Assembly: GCA_037134895.1 (NCBI GenBank)
Contig: JBAXLI010000016.1
Span: 1-64,000 of the forward strand
From: CAIRDP01 sp037134895
GTDB lineage: Bacteria > Bacteroidota > Bacteroidia > Bacteroidales > FEN-979
Direction: 5' to 3'
DNA: 64,000 nt
Within the stretch, counting starts at the first letter, position 1; each line of letters opens with the position of its first letter. The notes below the pieces were generated by a model. That model made no database searches. It had not been told where the DNA came from and saw only the letters and a list, made by a program, of their open reading frames with translations. Shown here one piece after another: positions 7,991 to 17,082 of this stretch. Made by a program: the position numbers and the translations under genes.

Positions 7991-8599
7991 TTATACTGCG
8001 GATGACTTTTCCATTAGCCTCTGCAGTCGTTTCTTCCGCTTAAATACGGTTGTATAGGTAAGCCCGGAGATGATGACCAAAAGGCTCAAGGTAAACCACA
8101 CCCATCCCTGAAAGTTAAACAATGAACTTCTTTTAACAATGCTCAGGGCAACAGAGAGTGTCATCAGGCTGGCCCATACAATTGTCATCTGCCTGCAGCC
8201 ATGGATCAGCCCAGGATCATTCCACTCTTCCTTTGGCCGGCCCCGGCGGGCATATTGAAGCACAAACGGCTTACCCATCAGCAGGGTGAGCCACATCACC
8301 CCTGCAAGGGCCGAATTCGACAGAAGATCCATTTCCCTGGCTACCCAGACAATTTGAAACAGGTTCACTGTGATTGCACAGAAACTAAAAAAAATCAGGG
8401 TTCCCCATGCGAGAATGAACCCTGCCCTCAATTCCCTGAATCCTATTGTAACACAAGCTACAAGACTTATGATTATGGCCCTTTCCAGGCTTGCAAGTGA
8501 ATTACCCGACAGGAAAAGGAACAGCAGCCAGGGCAAAAATCCGAGTACCAACCCGCCAAGTTCTTTGAGATCGGGAAGTATGCTTTCAGTTGTCTTCAT
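7991..8599 (-). CDS. Hypothetical multi-pass membrane protein
   Basis: A 202-residue protein of unknown function with about five or six hydrophobic segments: residues of roughly 14-35, 42-58, 62-85, 95-110, 140-158 and 165-185. A conserved-looking polar loop, ARRGRPKEEWNDPG, lies between the fourth and fifth segments, and the C-terminus is very basic (FKRKKRLQRLM), as expected for a cytoplasmic end. It is convergent with mazF (4-bp gap) and appears to be transcribed alone. I do not recognise the family. Confidence 0.7.
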   Translation of the reverse strand: MKTTESILPDLKELGGLVLGFLPWLLFLFLSGNSLASLERAIIISLVACVTIGFRELRAGFILAWGTLIFFSFCAITVNLFQIVWVAREMDLLSNSALAGVMWLTLLMGKPFVLQYARRGRPKEEWNDPGLIHGCRQMTIVWASLMTLSVALSIVKRSSLFNFQGWVWFTLSLLVIISGLTYTTVFKRKKRLQRLMEKSSAV

Positions 8600-8782
8600 A
8601 ACAATTTGAAAAGATTTTTCGAAAAAAATTGAGGACTGATTGCGAAGCTACAAAGAAACCACAATTATTCTTCATTAAAAAAGCCTCAATCATATCTGTT
8701 TAAATTGAATCCTTTTGTAACTTTACATTTCTTTGGTGAGCTAAATTCCAGTAAAACTCTGATCGGAAACCTTCATAGTCTA

Positions 8783-9553
8783 ATGCTGCTAAAAACAAAC
8801 TACACAAAAAAGAAAATATTTATCGCTTTCCTGAGTCTCATCCTTCCTTACTGTCTTCATGCACAGAGTCAGGAAGATGATGTAGTATATCTGAATAACG
8901 GCACTTTTCTGAGGGGAAAGATCATCGAACTTGTACCTGATCATTCACTCTGGATATGTCTTTCGGGGAAAGACACATTGTGTGTTGATTTGGTGGATGT
9001 CAAGGTGATCAGAAAAGAAAATCATCTTCCCGTCTCCATAATAATTTCCAGTCCCGATGCAAAGGAAAGCGGCTACACCTTTATGTGCGAACTCAACTTC
9101 GGATTAGGTTTGCTTGAAGGGATCGACAGGTACAAGGATCCGCCTCAGTCCCAGTATTCAGTCATGTTGTCGGTATTTAACGGATTCAGATTCTCACCCA
9201 TAATTCTCCTGGGTCTGGGAACCGGACTCGAAGTTTGGAATAACAGAATCTTTTTACCTTTTTATATTGATTTCAGGGCGAATTTCCTGAGGACCGAGAA
9301 CTCCCCGTTTATCTACCTCAATACGGGATATTCGATTGGCTGGAAATCGGGTGATTACGGCTTGGGACTCGGCGGGGCTATGGCAGGCCTGGGGGTCGGA
9401 GCCAAATTCAGGGTCAGTTCAAAAAATCTCATGACAATTGCGCTTGGATATCATTTTCAACAGACTCGGCAGCATGACGTAAATAATAGTGTTACAACAA
9501 AAAGCACTCTCGACGCACATCTCATGAATCTGAAGGTCGGGCTTGTTTTCTAA
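8783..9553 (+). CDS. Hypothetical outer-membrane beta-barrel-like protein
   Basis: A 256-residue secreted protein. The ATG at 8783 gives a clean signal peptide (MLLKTNYTKKKIFIAFLSLILPYCLHAQ); the open frame before it is not leader-like. The mature part starts with a small domain (VVYLNNGTFLRGKIIELVPDHSLW) seen at the front of several Bacteroidota envelope proteins, then from about residue 110 has alternating short amphipathic strands (FMCELNFGLGL, GFRFSPIILLGLGTGLEVW, FRANFLRT, GLGLGGAMAGLGVGAKFRV, LMTIALGYHF) ending in LKVGLVF, a typical barrel C-terminus. Probably an 8- to 10-strand barrel. Function unknown. A near-consensus -7 box (TAACTTTA) lies upstream. Confidence 0.65.
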   Translation: MLLKTNYTKKKIFIAFLSLILPYCLHAQSQEDDVVYLNNGTFLRGKIIELVPDHSLWICLSGKDTLCVDLVDVKVIRKENHLPVSIIISSPDAKESGYTFMCELNFGLGLLEGIDRYKDPPQSQYSVMLSVFNGFRFSPIILLGLGTGLEVWNNRIFLPFYIDFRANFLRTENSPFIYLNTGYSIGWKSGDYGLGLGGAMAGLGVGAKFRVSSKNLMTIALGYHFQQTRQHDVNNSVTTKSTLDAHLMNLKVGLVF

Positions 9554-9658
9554 GAGGACAAATCTCATTTCGGATGATGCAAATTCAGAAGTTCTCCCTA
9601 AAAGTACTCTAGGCAGAAATGCTGACATTCGGCAGCGCGAGATGCACGGCCCAAACTC

Positions 9659-10807
9659 TTAAAATGACCTGATTGCCCTGGTGTTCATATCTGTGCGGCT
9701 CTTGTCAGCTGCAAAAAAACTCCCGTTAATGAAGCTGTAAACAAAAGCGTACACCGGGCTTGGCCCCTGGCAGGAGGTCCAGTAAACATCATCACCAAAT
9801 CCGCCCACAAGACTTCTTTGCCTATAAAGCTGCTCTATTTCGTCAATGGATGGCAGGTACCAGTCACTGTAACCGTTCAGTAAAAGGTCATTGCAGATCC
9901 TTGCTGAAGTACCTGCTGCGGGACAACCGTTCACAATGGCGGTCGTGTTCGCTTTACCGCTCCCAAGATCCCAAACTGTTCCTGGTATGTTGGTCCCGTA
10001 ACACCCCCAGGGGGCATCGGTGCTCTGGTCGCTTCCCGCTGCAATAAGGCCGTGAATGCCGGTAGCCTCAAGGTAGAAGATGATGCCTCCCCCGAAATTT
10101 CGGCCAAGGTAATATTGTGAGGTTGTAAAACTGATCTCATTTCCGTAGTAGGTTCCCAGGATATTTGAGGCATATGCCCTGATGTAATAAACAGTTGAAG
10201 GTGTCAGGTTACTCATGTTGCTTATGAATGGAGCATTTCCGGCTCCGTCTATAGTGGTGTTATCGCTGATTGTAGGATGCGGTGAGGTACTCCAGCAAAT
10301 ACCTTTGGCATACGCTGTTGTTCCTCCAGTCTTTGTCATAGATCCGCCGCTGATGGCTGTTTTGCCGAAGTTCTTTGTGATTGCTGAAGTTGTCAGCTCT
10401 ATGGTCCCATCCTGGGTTTTAAAGCTGATTTCATTACCATAACCAATCCCAACATTATTGGTAGCATACGCCCTAAGATAATATGTAGTGTTAGGATTCA
10501 GACCGTAGATATCGCTTGAAAAAACACTTGAGCCCGGTCCGTTCTTTGTAAGATTATCTTCAATTGTGGGATTCGGAAGTGTGTCCCAGCACACCCCCCT
10601 CTCTGTAACGGGTGCTCCCCCATCGCTGCAGTTTCCTCCGCTCTTCGCAGTAAATGCAGTTACACTGTTTACACCGCTGGTAATTATTGTAGGAACCTTG
10701 ACTGAAGTCTCATTTACTGTTTCACTTTTTTTACAAGCTGATAGCAGGGTTATCAGGATACAGGATGTCAGGATCCAGGATAATGGAAGATATTTATTGG
10801 ATTTCAT
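9659..10807 (-). CDS. Lipoprotein with Fn3-like repeats and DUF1566 domain
   Basis: A 382-residue lipoprotein: signal peptide ending in the lipobox LLSAC (Cys25), two similar fibronectin-III-like repeats of about 95 residues (each with GVCW/GICWSTSPHPTI, NTTYYLRAYA/STVYYIRAYAS, GYGNEISFKT/YYGNEISFTT), and a C-terminal DUF1566 (Lcl) domain from about residue 235 (GGGIIFYLE, GLIAAGSDQS, LLLNGYSDWYLPSIDEIEQLY, YWTSCQ, RAIRSF). Such proteins are common in Bacteroidota and are thought to be surface-exposed adhesion or binding proteins; no enzyme activity is indicated. It has its own well-formed promoter at 10854-10885. Confidence 0.88.
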   Translation of the reverse strand: MKSNKYLPLSWILTSCILITLLSACKKSETVNETSVKVPTIITSGVNSVTAFTAKSGGNCSDGGAPVTERGVCWDTLPNPTIEDNLTKNGPGSSVFSSDIYGLNPNTTYYLRAYATNNVGIGYGNEISFKTQDGTIELTTSAITKNFGKTAISGGSMTKTGGTTAYAKGICWSTSPHPTISDNTTIDGAGNAPFISNMSNLTPSTVYYIRAYASNILGTYYGNEISFTTSQYYLGRNFGGGIIFYLEATGIHGLIAAGSDQSTDAPWGCYGTNIPGTVWDLGSGKANTTAIVNGCPAAGTSARICNDLLLNGYSDWYLPSIDEIEQLYRQRSLVGGFGDDVYWTSCQGPSPVYAFVYSFINGSFFAADKSRTDMNTRAIRSF

Positions 10808-10853
10808 TGGCGTAATGTTTGAACGCTCAAAGGATTCAACTGAAAAGCTGATT

Positions 10854-10885
10854 CAAATTTAGGGGTTTACAGCTAATTTTCCAAA
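10854..10885 (-). promoter_or_regulatory. Promoter of the DUF1566 lipoprotein gene
   Basis: On the minus strand: TTTG (10885-10882), a 20-bp spacer, then TAAATTTG (10861-10854), matching the Bacteroidota -33/-7 consensus. It lies about 46 bp before the ATG at 10807. Confidence 0.65.
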
Positions 10886-10904
10886 TACAAAACATCCTGG
10901 TGAT

Positions 10905-12569
10905 TTACTTGATGATCTTCTTTGTTTCGGTAAACCCGCTGCCGGAAACCTTAAGGAAATAAAGCCCACGGCTTAATCCCGAGAGATCCCCCAGAGTAAA
11001 GGTGTTTTGCCCCTGTTCTGCCGTGAAAGTGCGTTCCAGAAGAACCCTTCCTGTCTGATCTATCATTGTAAGTTTTACAGTTTCATCCTGCCTGCTGAAG
11101 AAGGTAAGCGTAAGGTGGTCGTTAAACGGGTTGGGGTAAAGTTCGCAGAACTGCTGATTAGCTTTGGAAATTCCGAGAACAATCATGGCATTGGAAAAAT
11201 CAGGGATTCCGTAACCAAGGAGAGAATCAGGATTATTGAAATTGTTGCAGGAACGCTCCATCGCATAATACACGTCGAAATTCGTCATTCCTGGCTTTGA
11301 TTGCCATAAACATGCAACAAGGCCGGCTATCACCGGTGAAGAAAAGGATGTCCCGTTTCCGCCGGATATCGTGCCATCGGGACGGGCAACAATTGTTTGA
11401 ACACCCATGGCGGCAACGTTTGGTTTTACCCTGCCTGCGGTATCAACACCCACACTGCTGAACTGAGCCCTCACTCCGCTTGCATCGACAGCAGCGATGG
11501 CCATCACATTATCGCCATCCGCAGGTGCTCCCATACAAGTCCAGGTAGTCCCGCCTGAATTGCCTGCCGAGTTGATGACTGCAATGCCTTTACTGGCGGC
11601 AAAATTAGCACCAATGGTGCAGGGCGTCGAATGTCCATTCATATCGGCACAGGTATGATCATATTTCGGATCATCAAAAACCGTATAGCCAAGAGAGGAA
11701 TTTATCACATCTGCACCAACGCTGTCGGCAAACTCGGCTGCCGATACCCAATTGTATTCTTCTATTATATTTTCGGTGTTTGCATCCTCTGACCTGAGCA
11801 GCCAGTAACTGGCCTTTGGGGCAGTGCCAACAAGCTGTCCAGGCACATTGCCTCCCATTATAGACAGGACTGCCATCCCGTGGTAATATTCCCGGTACAC
11901 GTTATTTCCAGCTAACACGAAGTCTTTTGTTCCCAGAATCTGGTTGTTAGCCCTTAAACTGTCAAACGCCGGTAAAAAGTCGGCATTTTCAAAACCGGCA
12001 TCCAGAACTGCAATGACCTTGCCCTCTCCGTGATATCCCTGGTCGTGCATAACATCACCCTTAACCTGGTGGATTTGGGTATAGGATTGTCCGTAATTGT
12101 AGGACGATGTTGTATTGCCGGATTTTGGCAGGACAGGCGCTACTCCTTCTGCAATTTCAGATTCCATGCGAAATTTTTCGTCAGGAAGGGGATTCACATT
12201 GTACTGTCCAGAACACTTATACACATTCATTACAAAAGGCAGAGCCCTGATGGCACCCATTACTGAGGTATCTGGGGCGTATACTGTAACACCGTTTAGC
12301 CACTTGGTAGGGTTGAGAATGCTGACGCCAAGGGCAGATACCTGCTGTATATATGAAGGATTTACTGGCAGGTCGTTCTCAACGACAGGGATAGATTGTG
12401 CTGTCCTGCGGTCAATGGACCGCTGGGTAAGAAAGGCCTGCGGATTACTTATTGAATAAGGCGTGCCATTCTTATCGATAAACCCAATAAAAAACTTATT
12501 CGGCGCGACCTGGGCGCTTGATACAACAACGGTGAGGACAAAAAACAGGGTGATAACCAGAGCTTTCAT
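10905..12569 (-). CDS. Subtilisin-like (S8) serine protease with T9SS sorting domain
   Basis: A 554-residue secreted protease: signal peptide (MKALVITLFFVLTVVVSSAQ), a pro-region to about residue 150 that includes the LTQRSIDRR motif typical of Bacteroidota S8 enzymes, then the S8 catalytic domain with an intact triad. Asp190 lies in VIAVLDAGF, His230 in YYHGMAVLSIMGG, the oxyanion Asn337 in NSAGN and Ser408 in GTSFSSPVIAG. A C-terminal type A T9SS domain (CELYPNPFNDHLTLTF ... LSRGLYFLKVSG) directs export. Likely a cell-surface or released peptidase used for protein scavenging. The gene stands alone, convergent with nothing and divergent from the hybrid kinase; a TACTTTTA (7 of 8 to the -7 consensus) precedes it. 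Confidence 0.92.
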   Translation of the reverse strand: MKALVITLFFVLTVVVSSAQVAPNKFFIGFIDKNGTPYSISNPQAFLTQRSIDRRTAQSIPVVENDLPVNPSYIQQVSALGVSILNPTKWLNGVTVYAPDTSVMGAIRALPFVMNVYKCSGQYNVNPLPDEKFRMESEIAEGVAPVLPKSGNTTSSYNYGQSYTQIHQVKGDVMHDQGYHGEGKVIAVLDAGFENADFLPAFDSLRANNQILGTKDFVLAGNNVYREYYHGMAVLSIMGGNVPGQLVGTAPKASYWLLRSEDANTENIIEEYNWVSAAEFADSVGADVINSSLGYTVFDDPKYDHTCADMNGHSTPCTIGANFAASKGIAVINSAGNSGGTTWTCMGAPADGDNVMAIAAVDASGVRAQFSSVGVDTAGRVKPNVAAMGVQTIVARPDGTISGGNGTSFSSPVIAGLVACLWQSKPGMTNFDVYYAMERSCNNFNNPDSLLGYGIPDFSNAMIVLGISKANQQFCELYPNPFNDHLTLTFFSRQDETVKLTMIDQTGRVLLERTFTAEQGQNTFTLGDLSGLSRGLYFLKVSGSGFTETKKIIK

Positions 12570-12682
12570 TTTATTTAGATTAATTTCATGGTAAAAGTAC
12601 TTAAAAAAGGAATTGGCCTTTAGTGAAAATCAACGATCGGCATAGATCTTATAAGTTCTTTATCTCAATCTCCGGTACTGAC

Positions 12683-12714
12683 TTGCTTTTACAACATCTT
12701 TTTTATTATATTTG
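12683..12714 (+). promoter_or_regulatory. Promoter of the PAS-GAF hybrid kinase
   Basis: TTG (12683-12685), 21-bp spacer, TATATTTG (12707-12714). The -7 box contains the TTG that would be the most upstream start of the open frame, which argues that translation begins at the ATG at 12757 instead. Confidence 0.65.
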
Positions 12715-12756
12715 AAAGCAACAGACGCCACTTGGCGTAAGAGTAATAATTCTCCT

Positions 12757-14865
12757 ATGAAAAAAGCCGAAAGGGAAAGATTGTTCTTGAGTGCCGAACA
12801 GTTCAGAAGTGTTTTCGAATTCTCTCCGATTGGAATTTCGATAACATCCTTGAATGGTCAGATGATCACAAATGAAGCGTTTCTGAAAATCATAGGGTAT
12901 TCCGTGGAGGAGCTTGCCGGACTAAAATGGCAGGAAATCACCCATCCTGATGACGTTGAAAACGATATCAGCAAGAGCAATGAAGTCATTAGCGGTGAAA
13001 AGGAACATGTAAACTGGATAAAACGATACATTCACAAGGATGGACATACAGTTTGGGTTGACATCAGCATTCGCCTGAGAAGCGATCCTCGAAGCAATAC
13101 CAGGTATTTCATTACTACAGTCAATGACATTACAAAACGAAGGGAATCTGAAATTCTGCTGCGAAAATTAAACCGCACATATGCCCTGTTAAGTGAAATA
13201 AACAAGACAATCATTCGCACACATACACCCCAGGAACTCTATGATGCTGTTTGTAACATTGCTGTTTCTATAGGTGGTTTCAGGATGGCCTGGGTCGGAT
13301 TGGTTGATCGGAGTACAAACCAGGTTCTTCCGGTTGCAAGCGCTGGTGAAAAAGGAGATTACATTGAGCGGCTCCATGTTGTCATAGACGAAACTGACAG
13401 GGGAAAAGGTCCAACCGCCACAGCGCTTCGTACAGGCAAGCATTGTGTTTCAAATGATATTGCTTCGGACCCCCGTATGTCGCCTTGGATGGCTGACGCC
13501 CTTGCCATGGGTTATAAGGCATCCGCGGTGTTTCCATTCATCGTAGGCAATGAGGTAAAAGGATCCCTTAGCATCTATGCGAAGGAAATGCATTTTTTCG
13601 ACGATGAGGAGCTGGCACTGCTTGATGAAATGGCTGCAAACATTTCCTTTGCAATGCAATATGCCGAGGAAGAAGAACAGAAAAAAAGGATTGAAAAAGA
13701 ACTGTTGATAGCAAAATACAAGGCCGAACAAAGCGACCGCCTGAAATCGGCCTTTCTCGCCAACATGTCACATGAAATCAGGACTCCTATGAATGCTATT
13801 GTAGGATTCTCTGCTTTGCTTTCCGATCCTGACCTGACTCCGAAGGAAAGACAACATTTCACTGAAATTATTCAATCCCGTTCTGATGACCTGATGCATT
13901 TGATCAATGACCTCCTTGATATTTCCAGAATAGAATCTGGTAATGCCACGGTTATGAAAACCGAAGTGTCGCTCAATGATCTTCTTGATGAAACGGAGTC
14001 GGTGTTCCTTCAAAAGCTCGAAAGAATCAATAACCTTGAGCTCTCTCTCAAAGCAGAAAAAAAAATTCCAGCGAATCTGGCAATCATAATCACTGATGGA
14101 TTCATTCTCAAACAGGTGTTTTCGAATCTTATCGACAATGCAATTAAATTCACTGAAACAGGAATTATACGATTTGGTTATCAATTGCCCTCCGAAGGAT
14201 TTATTACTTTTTATGTGTCGGATACAGGGATTGGGATTGCTCCTGAAAATCACAAGCTGATCTTTGAGCATTTCCGGCAGGCAGCATCTGATAACACCCA
14301 GAAGATCTACGGAGGAACCGGTTTGGGATTATCTATTTGCAAGGGTTCAATTGCCCTCCTTGGAGGGGAGATTTGGCTTGACTCCTTCCCAGGCAAGGGT
14401 AGCACTTTTTATTTCAAAGTTCCTCATGAGCCGGCAAAGGGAGCACCACAGAATACTCAATCAGGTTTCAAGAGCACACAAACTGATGGAAGATATAACT
14501 GGTCAGGAAAAAAGCTCCTCCTGGTCGAAGACGAGGCGTCAAATATGGAATTCCTTCAAATTCTTCTTGAACCAACAGGAGCAGAATTATTCAAGGTATA
14601 CTCGGGGAAAGAACTCCGGGCCAGGTATAACGACCTTTCTTCATTCGACATGGTTCTCCTGGATGTCAGGCTGCCGGATGCTTCTGGCTGGGACCTTGCA
14701 GGGGAGATCAAAACATTATGCCCTAAACTGCCGGTTGTCTCACAAACCGCCTTTGCAATGTCATCCGACAGGCAAAAAAGCAAAGACGTCGGATGTGACG
14801 GGTATATTTCAAAACCAATCAGGAAAAGTGAATTATTCAATATCATCTCTGAACTGATTTTTTAG
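12757..14865 (+). CDS. Hybrid sensor histidine kinase (PAS-GAF-HisKA-HATPase-receiver)
   Basis: About 702 residues, cytoplasmic (no membrane segment). In order: PAS domain (about 10-125; FRSVFEFSPIGIS, WQEITHPDDVE, a PAC-like DITKR), GAF domain (about 150-300; NIAVSIGGFRMAWVGLV, VFPFIVGNEVKGSLSIYA), coiled linker, HisKA with the phospho-acceptor His in ANMSHEIRTPMNAI, HATPase_c with N, G1 and G2 boxes (NLIDNAIKF, DTGIGI, GGTGLGLSI), and a C-terminal receiver (LLLVEDEASN, phospho-Asp in LLDVRLPD, YISKPI). It probably senses a small molecule or redox state through PAS/GAF. No DNA-binding output is encoded with it; the next gene is a STAS protein and the OmpR-type regulator at 16347 is on the other strand. 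Confidence 0.93.
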   Translation: MKKAERERLFLSAEQFRSVFEFSPIGISITSLNGQMITNEAFLKIIGYSVEELAGLKWQEITHPDDVENDISKSNEVISGEKEHVNWIKRYIHKDGHTVWVDISIRLRSDPRSNTRYFITTVNDITKRRESEILLRKLNRTYALLSEINKTIIRTHTPQELYDAVCNIAVSIGGFRMAWVGLVDRSTNQVLPVASAGEKGDYIERLHVVIDETDRGKGPTATALRTGKHCVSNDIASDPRMSPWMADALAMGYKASAVFPFIVGNEVKGSLSIYAKEMHFFDDEELALLDEMAANISFAMQYAEEEEQKKRIEKELLIAKYKAEQSDRLKSAFLANMSHEIRTPMNAIVGFSALLSDPDLTPKERQHFTEIIQSRSDDLMHLINDLLDISRIESGNATVMKTEVSLNDLLDETESVFLQKLERINNLELSLKAEKKIPANLAIIITDGFILKQVFSNLIDNAIKFTETGIIRFGYQLPSEGFITFYVSDTGIGIAPENHKLIFEHFRQAASDNTQKIYGGTGLGLSICKGSIALLGGEIWLDSFPGKGSTFYFKVPHEPAKGAPQNTQSGFKSTQTDGRYNWSGKKLLLVEDEASNMEFLQILLEPTGAELFKVYSGKELRARYNDLSSFDMVLLDVRLPDASGWDLAGEIKTLCPKLPVVSQTAFAMSSDRQKSKDVGCDGYISKPIRKSELFNIISELIF

Positions 14866-14960
14866 CATTACATTCTGTCTATTTTAACAAATAAAAAACA
14901 TCAGTCCGGATTATTAATTTTTCGTTAAATTTTGCGAATTCTCTCCCGGTTCCTGTTTTT

Positions 14961-15296
14961 ATGATGACATTTGAAGCATTAATAAAACAGCAGACCATGG
15001 AACTAAAGGTTGTATTTGAATCCAATGAGAAACTGGAGCTGGCATTCAACGGAAGGCTTGACGTTGCAGGTACAGCTCAGATCGAAGCAAGATTTTTTGG
15101 TTTCCTGAATCATTTACATAAGCAGGCCAGCATCAATTTCAGAGAAGTTTCCTTCATTTCTTCCCTTGGTATCCGCCTTCTGCTGCAGGGCTGGAAAATG
15201 CAGCAAAGAGAAGGATTCAAAATGATTGTCAGCGATTGCAAGCCGGAGATCCTTAAAGTTTTACAGATTGCAGGACTGGAAGATATTCTGGCATAG
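14961..15296 (+). CDS. STAS-domain protein (anti-sigma-factor antagonist-like)
   Basis: A 111-residue single STAS domain: strands LKVVFESNEKLELAFNGRLDVAGT, a helix, then the signature INFREVSFISSLGIRLLLQG, where the serine pair before LG-I-R-L-L aligns with the phosphorylatable serine of SpoIIAA-like proteins, and a last strand FKMIVSD. The stop is at 15296. The start at 14961 is uncertain; an internal Met at 14997 (MELKVV) removes a leader that is not part of the domain. Such proteins work in partner-switching with serine kinases and phosphatases; no such partner is encoded nearby, so the link to the hybrid kinase just upstream is only by position. Confidence 0.82.
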   Translation: MMTFEALIKQQTMELKVVFESNEKLELAFNGRLDVAGTAQIEARFFGFLNHLHKQASINFREVSFISSLGIRLLLQGWKMQQREGFKMIVSDCKPEILKVLQIAGLEDILA

Positions 15297-15386
15297 CATC
15301 CTGCTATTCAATTCTGAAGCAATTACTTAACTATTTCTTGTTATTGATTTAACATCTTAAAGGGGTCTTCGCCGGAACTTTGTTCC

Positions 15387-16316
15387 ATGAAAATGACTCT
15401 CCTCATTTTGTTTGCTGCGGTCCTTCATTTTTATCTTTCTGCCTCAAATATTACTTTACCTTCTGATGATTCTGTTTCAGGGACCGTTCCCGGCCTGAAA
15501 ATTCTTTCATGGAATATCGGGATGTTTCCGGTCCTTGATCTTTTCTTAGACAAAGATGATCGGGCAGAAGCGATTGCCACTGTACTGAAATCCCATGATT
15601 ATGATATCATCGTTTTTCAGGAAGCCTTTTCATCTGAAGGAAGATCCATCTTAAGACATATTCTTAATGAAAAATATCCATTCACTTACGGACCGGTTAA
15701 CCGGTCTTTCTTATCATTAAAATGTAACAGCGGAATATGGATTATCAGCAGAATGCCATTATCCGTTAAAAAAGAAATCGAATTTACATCCTCTGCAGGC
15801 TTTGACGGCTTCGCCAGAAAAGGCGCAGTATTGCTTGAAGGCCGGTTCATGAGCATACCCTTCCAACTCCTTGCCACTCATCTTCAGGATGACAATTATC
15901 CGCAATATATAAGGGAGCAACAGCTGAACGAAATGTATGATAAGTTGATCCTCCCCTTTTCCGATCCGGCGATTCCCCAGATTATCTGCGGCGATTTTAA
16001 TACCACCAATAAGGTTTCTGAATACTATAATGGAATGCTTGACCGGCTTAACGCCGAGGATGGAGAGATTTCGGGAAACGTAAAAATCACCTTCGATGAC
16101 GAATCCAATGATGCATACCGATCGGCCCACCCTGATCCCAGGCAGATCGATTATATCCTGGTACGAAATTCATACTTTATAAACAGGATCATCCGCAGCA
16201 TTTCAGTACTTAAATCAAGCTGGGGCAAAGGAAAGGAATACCTTTCTGATCATAATGGTATTGAAGCAAACATTGAACTGCGGAAGCTTGATTACTACAG
16301 CAGTGCAGCCAAGTAA
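15387..16316 (+). CDS. Secreted endonuclease/exonuclease/phosphatase-family phosphodiesterase
   Basis: A 309-residue protein with an N-terminal signal peptide (MKMTLLILFAAVLHFYLSAS) and the full set of EEP-fold motifs: LSWNIGMFP (metal Asn), IIVFQEAF (metal Glu), LATHLQDD (catalytic His), ICGDFNTT (Asp/Asn), QIDYILVR and LSDHNGIEA (final Asp-His). This pattern is shared by DNase I, neutral sphingomyelinase C and inositol phosphatases. The secreted form and the length are closest to the sphingomyelinase-like/phospholipase-C-like group, but the substrate cannot be fixed from sequence reading. Convergent with the OmpR-type regulator, 30 bp apart. Confidence 0.82.
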   Translation: MKMTLLILFAAVLHFYLSASNITLPSDDSVSGTVPGLKILSWNIGMFPVLDLFLDKDDRAEAIATVLKSHDYDIIVFQEAFSSEGRSILRHILNEKYPFTYGPVNRSFLSLKCNSGIWIISRMPLSVKKEIEFTSSAGFDGFARKGAVLLEGRFMSIPFQLLATHLQDDNYPQYIREQQLNEMYDKLILPFSDPAIPQIICGDFNTTNKVSEYYNGMLDRLNAEDGEISGNVKITFDDESNDAYRSAHPDPRQIDYILVRNSYFINRIIRSISVLKSSWGKGKEYLSDHNGIEANIELRKLDYYSSAAK

Positions 16317-16346
16317 GGTACATCTCCAACTTCTGATCAGCCGGCT

Positions 16347-17033
16347 CTACTCCTCCTCATATTTATATCCCACTCCTTTGATTGTTTTGATCCGCTCTGT
16401 GCCAACTTTTTCCCTTATCCTGCGTATATGAACATCAATAGTGCGGTCACCAACAATCACATCTTCACCCCAGATTTGTATGAATATATCTTCACGTGTA
16501 AATACCTTGTTTGGCTTTGAAACAAGAAGCTGTAAAATCTCAAATTCCTTGCGGGCTAAAATAATTTCAACATCATTCTTAATCACGACATACCGGTCAA
16601 GATCGATCAGAAATTCCCTGGTCTGAATTCTTCCAGATAATTCAGGTATTGATCTTAAACGCCTGAAAAGGGCATGAATACGGCTTATCAAGACTTTCGG
16701 CTTGATCGGCTTGGTGATATAATCATCGGCTCCTGCGTCAAAACCTGCAATCTGGGAATAGTCTTCACCTCTTGCAGTAAGAAAAATGATCAGTGAATTT
16801 TTCAACCCCTGTAAATTTCGAAGCTGGTGACAGGTCTCAATTCCATCCATTCCGGGCATCATAATATCCAGGATTATCAGATGAGGCTTATGTTTTTCAG
16901 CCAGTTCAATCGCAGCCTGTCCGCTCCTGGCCTTATGTATCTGAAACCCTTCTTTTCCCAGGTTATACCCGATAAACTCGAGTATATCCTCCTCGTCATC
17001 CACCAATAGAATTATTGTTTCTGAATTCTCCAT
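16347..17033 (-). CDS. OmpR/PhoB-family response regulator
   Basis: A 228-residue regulator. The receiver (residues 1-120) has the acidic pair in LLVDDEEDI, the phospho-acceptor in LIILDIMMPGMDG, the switch Thr in IIFLTARGED and the Lys in YITKPIKPK. The C-terminal winged helix (about 128-226) has KEFEILQLLVSKPNKVFTRE, a WG-DV-VGDRTIDVHIRRIREKVG recognition helix and the wing VKTIKGVGYKYE. It is the PhoB/KdpE type that binds direct repeats and recruits RNA polymerase. No histidine kinase is next to it, so it is an orphan locally; the hybrid kinase at 12757 is a candidate partner only by distance. Confidence 0.93.
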   Translation of the reverse strand: MENSETIILLVDDEEDILEFIGYNLGKEGFQIHKARSGQAAIELAEKHKPHLIILDIMMPGMDGIETCHQLRNLQGLKNSLIIFLTARGEDYSQIAGFDAGADDYITKPIKPKVLISRIHALFRRLRSIPELSGRIQTREFLIDLDRYVVIKNDVEIILARKEFEILQLLVSKPNKVFTREDIFIQIWGEDVIVGDRTIDVHIRRIREKVGTERIKTIKGVGYKYEEE

Positions 17034-17082
17034 CTGCGCCTATTTTATCAAATAATACAATATCACAATCTTGCAGAAAAAA

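Noticed and set aside
8370..8609. Plus-strand open frames inside the membrane-protein gene at 7991-8599
   Set aside because: Antisense shadows; they lack family features, signals or ribosome-binding sites.
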